In this document: positions 34,728 to 37,582 of the stretch, piece after piece
Layout of the letters: each line of letters starts with the position of its first letter
Numbering within the stretch: position 1 is the first letter of the stretch
Source: JBQTKD01 sp052389435
GTDB lineage: Bacteria; Actinomycetota; Actinomycetes; Sporichthyales; Sporichthyaceae
Reading direction: 5' to 3'
DNA: 37,582 nt
Assembly: GCA_052389435.1 (NCBI GenBank)
Contig: JBQTIB010000031.1
Location: 1 to 37,582 of the forward strand
The notes under the pieces: model-generated
Databases searched by the model: none
Seen by the model: the letters and a program-made list of their open reading frames with translations, nothing else
Told to the model about the DNA's origin: nothing
Translations under genes and position numbers: made by a program

Positions 34728-35246
34728 TCAGATGCAAACGTCGGGCGCAGGCGTAGTCGGGCATGTGAAGTTGACCCCGCCCATCGGTTTGGCTGGAGCC
34801 GTCACGTCTTCGTTGTCGGAGTAGACGTAGTCGGTCCCGCCGCCGCCCTTGAGTTGGTCGTCGCCGCCGCCGCCGTGAAGGTGATTCGTCCCCGATCCGC
34901 CCTTGATCTGGTCGTTGCCGACGCCGCCGCAGATGACGTCGTTGCCGCCGCCGCCCTTGAGCTTGTCGGCGCCGCCGAGTCCCCAGATGACTTCGTTCTT
35001 TCCAGACCCCTTGAGGTCGTCGTCGCCGTCCGTGCCGACGACGGCGGTGTAGCCGCCCAACCCGTTGACGGCGTTGTCGAGGATCGCTTGCGCCGCAGCC
35101 TCGTCGGCGGGAGTAGCCGTGCAGATGGCGACCGCGTCGATCCTGGACTGTGCCAGAGCCTCCGGGCTAGCCATCGCGAGGCCGGCGGCGACCAGCGTGG
35201 AGGCGGCCACCCACAGTGGAATGCGCTTGGGCGTGAAGCGGTACAT
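34728..35246 (-). CDS. Small exported RTX calcium-binding repeat protein
   Basis: A 172-residue secreted protein. A signal peptide (MYRFTPKRIPLWVAASTLVAAGLAMASPEALAQ) is followed by a short helical part and about six RTX-like nonapeptides (DGDDDLKGSGKNEVIWGLGG, GGGGNDVICGGVGNDQIKGG, GGGGDDQLKGGGGTDYVY). The start of the repeats aligns with that of the larger RTX protein nearby (GYxAxxGTxGDDDL, then a Cys in IxCGG), so the two modules are paralogous. Four cysteines could form disulfides outside the cell. GGAGGG upstream of ATG 35246 fixes the start. It is expected to fold on calcium outside the cell. Confidence 0.85.
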   Translation of the reverse strand: MYRFTPKRIPLWVAASTLVAAGLAMASPEALAQSRIDAVAICTATPADEAAAQAILDNAVNGLGGYTAVVGTDGDDDLKGSGKNEVIWGLGGADKLKGGGGNDVICGGVGNDQIKGGSGTNHLHGGGGDDQLKGGGGTDYVYSDNEDVTAPAKPMGGVNFTCPTTPAPDVCI

Positions 35247-35309
35247 GTTGGTTCCCTCCATCGGCGTCGACTCCACGGTCGAGTTCCAGATGATCGTGTC
35301 GTCGGATTC

Positions 35310-35349
35310 GTCCGTTTTGCAGAGGGATGCTCCAAACGGGCGATCTGCG
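35310..35349 (-). promoter_or_regulatory. Shared upstream element, copy A
   Basis: A 40-base block 64-103 nt before the ATG at 35246, with the minus-strand core CCCGTTTGGAGCA (35328-35340). It is aligned without gaps to copy B. It also lies 66-105 nt before the plus-strand gene at 35415, so it could act in either direction. Confidence 0.6.
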
Positions 35350-35414
35350 CGGCTGACGGAGAGTCAGGCCCACCTTGGATAGGGTGCGCGCAGTTCCCCC
35401 GCCCGAGGAGCCCC

Positions 35415-35759
35415 GTGGAAGCCCTGCGCTACGTACTGCTCGCCCTGCACCTGGCCGGCATGGCCGTGCTCATCGGCGCCTTCACTCTGCAGGCCCTGGG
35501 CAACGACCGGCGCATGGTGCCCGCGATCTTTCACGCGGCGGGCGCTCAGCTCGTGACGGGCCTCGCGCTGGTCGGCGTCAACGAGGCCGACGACCGCGAA
35601 CTCGACCACGCCAAGGTCGCCGTGAAGCTCGTGATCGCCTTCGTCGTGGTAGGTCTCACCCACGCCACGCGGCGCAGGAATCCCGTGCCGGCGCCGCTGT
35701 TCTTCGGCGCCTTCGGCCTTGCCGTCGCGAATCTCGTGGTCGCCTACTCCTGGACCTGA
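35415..35759 (+). CDS. Small four-helix membrane protein, CopD-like in appearance
   Basis: A 114-residue membrane protein with four hydrophobic segments (about 4-26, 35-54, 66-84 and 92-112). Histidines lie in or near the helices (ALHLAG, IFHAAGAQ, LTHATRR), as in small haem- or copper-linked membrane proteins, but the family is not certain. GTG 35415 follows GAGGAG by 4 nt. It is transcribed against its neighbours, inside the block of exported-protein genes, and ends in a strong hairpin. It has the same general look as the four-helix protein at 26.8-27.6 kb. Confidence 0.72.
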   Translation: MEALRYVLLALHLAGMAVLIGAFTLQALGNDRRMVPAIFHAAGAQLVTGLALVGVNEADDRELDHAKVAVKLVIAFVVVGLTHATRRRNPVPAPLFFGAFGLAVANLVVAYSWT

Positions 35760-35849
35760 TCGGCGCAGGCCGCAACTTCTGTCGGCGAGTGGGGCCATGG
35801 GGATCGTGCGATAGCCCGACTTGCCGGCAGAAGACGACCGGAAACGCCA

Positions 35850-35879
35850 GATGGCCCCCTCCGGGCAGAGGGGGCCATC
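35850..35879. terminator. Bidirectional terminator hairpin
   Basis: GATGGCCCCCTC (35850-35861) pairs perfectly with GAGGGGGCCATC (35868-35879) around CGGGCA. It lies between the convergent membrane-protein gene and the Calx-beta gene. Confidence 0.88.
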
Positions 35880-35898
35880 GTGGATTTGGGTGTGGCGA

Positions 35899-36567
35899 CT
35901 ACGGGCGGTTGTTGTTGCCCGTGTTGTTGTCGCCGCGGTTGTTGTTGCCGGAGTTGCAGTTGCCGCGGTTGTTGTTGCCGCTGTTGCCGTAGCCGCGGTT
36001 GTTGTTGCCGGTGTTCGGGGTGTCGGGGCCGCAGGCCGCGCCGACAGGCGGGTTCTGCGGGTTCGGGTTCTGCGGGTTCGGGTTGTTCGCGGCGGGGTCG
36101 TCGTTGGTGATGGTGCCGAGGACCTGGACGTTGTTGATGATCGGGGTCCCCGTGCCGGGGGCAATGTCGACCCGGAAGGTCTCGTCGGGTTCCACGATGG
36201 TGTCGCCGAACACGGGCACGAAGAGGAACGCCGTGGTCTGGCCACCGGCGAAGGTGACCACGGTGGCTGCCTGCGCGGTGTAGTCCGAACCGGACGTCGC
36301 GGAGAGGTTCGTGGTCGTAGCCGTCACGGTGGTGTCGCACGTGGTGTCGCCGCCGCGCGTCAACTGGAACGCCATGAGCGTCTGACCTGCCTGGCCCTCG
36401 ACCACGGTGGCGTTCGCCGTCGTGATGTTCGCGGCGCCCGCGGCGCAGGTCGCGGCCTGAGCCGCGGGGATGGCGATGCCGGAGGCGAGCAGGGCCCCCG
36501 CGCCGATGAGGGTGGTGCGCGCGACGTGACGCCGCCGGCCCGCCGGGGCGGTGATGCAGTTCTTCAT
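35899..36567 (-). CDS. Exported Calx-beta protein with Asn-rich C-terminal repeats
   Basis: A 222-residue secreted protein. A signal peptide with twin Arg context (RRRHVARTTLIGAGALLASGIAIPAAQA) precedes one Calx-beta domain (about 45-155, ending EPDETFRVDIAPGTG and LGTITNDD), a calcium-binding fold common in adhesins. A linker NPNPQNPNPQNPP follows, then a tail of 10-residue repeats built on GNNNRG. Cysteines are present in both parts. The start is ATG 36567, with GGGAG 5 nt upstream. An upstream palindrome may control this ribosome site. The likely place is the cell surface or spore surface. Confidence 0.85.
   Translation of the reverse strand: MKNCITAPAGRRRHVARTTLIGAGALLASGIAIPAAQAATCAAGAANITTANATVVEGQAGQTLMAFQLTRGGDTTCDTTVTATTTNLSATSGSDYTAQAATVVTFAGGQTTAFLFVPVFGDTIVEPDETFRVDIAPGTGTPIINNVQVLGTITNDDPAANNPNPQNPNPQNPPVGAACGPDTPNTGNNNRGYGNSGNNNRGNCNSGNNNRGDNNTGNNNRP
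35902..36009. repeat. 30-bp tandem repeats encoding GNNNRG units
   Basis: About 3.6 copies of a 30-base unit at the end of the Calx-beta gene encode GNNNRGYGNS, GNNNRGNCNS, GNNNRGDNNT and GNNNRP. AAC codons dominate (GTT on the plus strand). The copies differ at the variable positions, so the repeat is older than the 15-bp repeat at 29.2 kb. Confidence 0.85.
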
Positions 36568-36570
36568 GGA

Positions 36571-36629
36571 TACTCCCGAGGCTGGAAGGCGCCGGGGCCG
36601 GGAGGCGACGGGACGGGAGTACTCCCGTC
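36571..36629 (-). promoter_or_regulatory. Palindrome able to pair with the Calx-beta gene ribosome site
   Basis: GACGGGAGTACTCCCGTC (36612-36629) is a perfect 18-base palindrome 45-62 nt before the ATG. On the minus strand its second half, ACTCCCG, is also complementary to CGGGAGT at 36572-36578, which contains the Shine-Dalgarno sequence GGGAG. The two pairings exclude each other. It may equally be a DNA operator. Confidence 0.5.
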
Positions 36630-36796
36630 TTGCCCGCTGGTCCACTGGTGGCGCTTCGGATGACTACGCGTTCATAGACCCAGAAGCGCCGGGGGTGGTC
36701 CAGGAAATTGGTTCCTGCGGATGAACCGGATCGGACCGAGCTGTCCGCATTGCAGGCGAGGTGCCCGACTTGCCCATGTGAGGAAACACTGCGTGA

Positions 36797-36830
36797 GCAT
36801 CGGATTGCAGACCGTGCTGCAATCTGACGC
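36797..36830. promoter_or_regulatory. Long inverted repeat in the gap upstream of the Calx-beta gene
   Basis: GCATCGGATTGCAG (36797-36810) and CTGCAATCTGACGC (36817-36830) are inverted arms with two imperfect positions. The inner seven bases (ATTGCAG/CTGCAAT) are perfect around six bases. This could be an operator or a structured RNA. No T-run follows on either strand, so a terminator is less likely. Confidence 0.45.
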
Positions 36831-36920
36831 AGCGTCGGATGAACTGGGCGGATTCGGTCGGGATCGTCCGCTTGTCCGCGGATGTCGTGTTTGCGCCTTC
36901 TGCAGCGGTGTGTCCGCCGC

Positions 36921-37169
36921 CTAGACGACGTCCTCGTCCTCGAGCTCCGGGGCGTCGGCGACCTTCCACCTCAGCTGGAACTCGACCTCTTCCTCGTCGC
37001 CCTCGCGCTCGTGCTCGACGCTGATCTCGGCACCGCGCGGCACCGTGAAACGCTCGCCCGCGACCTGGATCCGAAACGGCTTGCCGGACTCCAGGGCATC
37101 CGCCAGCCGCCGCAGCTTCGCAGCGAACTCGGGCACGGTGTAGTTGCGTTCTACGTCTCTGTCGGCCAT
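36921..37169 (-). CDS. Amphi-Trp domain protein
   Basis: An 82-residue protein. VERNYTVPEFAAKLRRLADALESGKPFRIQVAGERFTVP, then EISVEHEREGDEEEVEFQLRWK, matches the amphi-Trp domain, a small widespread domain named for its amphipathic strand and terminal Trp. The function of the domain is not established. ATG 37169 has only a weak ribosome site. The zinc-ribbon gene ends 34 nt upstream on the same strand, so they may share a transcript. Confidence 0.85.
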   Translation of the reverse strand: MADRDVERNYTVPEFAAKLRRLADALESGKPFRIQVAGERFTVPRGAEISVEHEREGDEEEVEFQLRWKVADAPELEDEDVV

Positions 37170-37203
37170 GTCCGGATCATCCCACCCGGATCTGGGCGCG
37201 CGG

Positions 37204-37404
37204 TCAGTGCCGGGGCAACTCGGCCCGGCGGCGCCGCGGCACGGCGGAGGACGGCGGTGCGCCGATCTCGTGAAGGCAGCGGTCGCAGACCAGCACGCCC
37301 CCCTCGACCCGAACGACCGTTCCCAGCCCCGGTCCGCATCGGGTGCACACCTCGGCGGTGGCGACCCCGACGTGGCGGCGCAGGCTCCAGCGCGGATGTC
37401 TCAT
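37204..37404 (-). CDS. Small zinc-ribbon-like protein
   Basis: A 66-residue protein with two CxxC pairs (CTRC and CDRC) 20 residues apart, which should bind one zinc ion. The N-terminus is basic (MRHPRWSLRRH) and the end is RRRRAELPRH, so nucleic-acid binding is possible. GGGGGAGG 4 nt before ATG 37404 is a strong ribosome site. No family is recognised. Confidence 0.75.
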   Translation of the reverse strand: MRHPRWSLRRHVGVATAEVCTRCGPGLGTVVRVEGGVLVCDRCLHEIGAPPSSAVPRRRRAELPRH

Positions 37405-37582
37405 CCGACCTCCCCCAGGTCTAGAAAGGTGGAGCGGGCGGGGTCGGGGCGAGTGGCCCCACGACGCCCCCAACCCCCCCCCCAGGGAGCGTGGCAGCCG
37501 CCACCGAAAAGCGCACCCAAGCCCCCCACACCCCCGGTGGTGCGGTTTACCCCCCCTACCCACCCGACACAATCACCGTCCC
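37405..37582. other. C-rich right end with a G-quadruplex motif on the minus strand
   Basis: No gene is visible. There are several runs of 5-11 C. At 37550-37565 the minus strand reads GGG-T-GGG-TA followed by seven G, which fits a short-loop G-quadruplex. It lies 146-161 nt before the zinc-ribbon gene start. Confidence 0.5.

Larger units (their letters stand above)
36568..36920. other. 353-base gap with palindromes and no gene
   Basis: No convincing gene is seen between the Calx-beta gene and the amphi-Trp gene. The gap holds the 18-base palindrome near the Calx-beta start and a larger hairpin at 36797-36830. Its base composition is less GC-rich than the flanks around 36700-36830, as expected for a regulatory region. 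Confidence 0.6.

Noticed and set aside
35902..36010. 30-bp repeats considered as a CRISPR or integration repeat
   Set aside because: They are in-frame codons for GNNNRG units at the end of the Calx-beta protein and are contiguous, with no spacers.

Overview
The window is high-GC actinobacterial chromosome, with GTG and TTG starts, 1-8 nt stop/start overlaps inside operons and strong GC-rich hairpin terminators. The left end keeps a recognisable actinobacterial core block: the C-terminal part of a His-tailed GroEL1, an orphan response regulator that closely resembles BldM of Streptomyces, SigD, its anti-sigma factor RsdA, GuaB (IMP dehydrogenase), GuaB3 and a ChoD-type GMC oxidoreductase. Mycobacterium tuberculosis has the comparable order groEL1-sigD-rsdA-guaB2-guaB3-choD. 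BldM suggests a sporulating lineage (Streptomyces-, Frankia- or Sporichthya-like). The species cannot be fixed from the sequence alone.

Layout. 1-6.5 kb, plus strand: groEL1 end, bldM, sigD-rsdA, guaB, guaB3. 6.6-9.9 kb, minus: choD and an EthA-like Baeyer-Villiger monooxygenase. 10-16.8 kb, minus: a complete branched-chain-amino-acid-type ABC importer (lipoprotein, two permeases, two ATPases) whose operon continues into two unrecognised exported or membrane proteins. 17-19.9 kb, minus: PucR-type regulator, alkane 1-monooxygenase AlkB and two overlapping rubredoxin genes. 20-24.2 kb: glpD with a small membrane protein, a second PucR-type regulator (minus) and a divergent alpha/beta hydrolase. 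24.7-28.5 kb: guaA, small membrane proteins and a MarR regulator. 28.5-31.9 kb: a PspC membrane protein divergent from a PspC-histidine kinase/LuxR response regulator pair. 32-36.6 kb: four exported low-complexity proteins (RTX calcium-binding repeats, Calx-beta, Lys/Ala tail, Asn-rich repeats) around one small membrane protein. 36.9-37.4 kb: an amphi-Trp protein and a small zinc-ribbon protein. The last 170 bases are C-rich and hold no gene.

How it fits together. guaB, guaB3 and guaA form the guanine nucleotide branch. The 8.4-19.9 kb block looks like an accessory hydrocarbon or lipid oxidation module set into the core order: terminal hydroxylation (AlkB plus rubredoxins), ketone oxygenation (EthA-like), sterol or alcohol oxidation (ChoD-like) and a multi-gene importer of unknown substrate. 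The 32-36.6 kb block looks like a surface or spore-coat gene set. Three of its genes share a sequence element about 80-105 nt upstream of their starts. The fourth has an upstream palindrome whose half could also pair with its own Shine-Dalgarno sequence. These two observations are the most interesting unexplained signals in the window.
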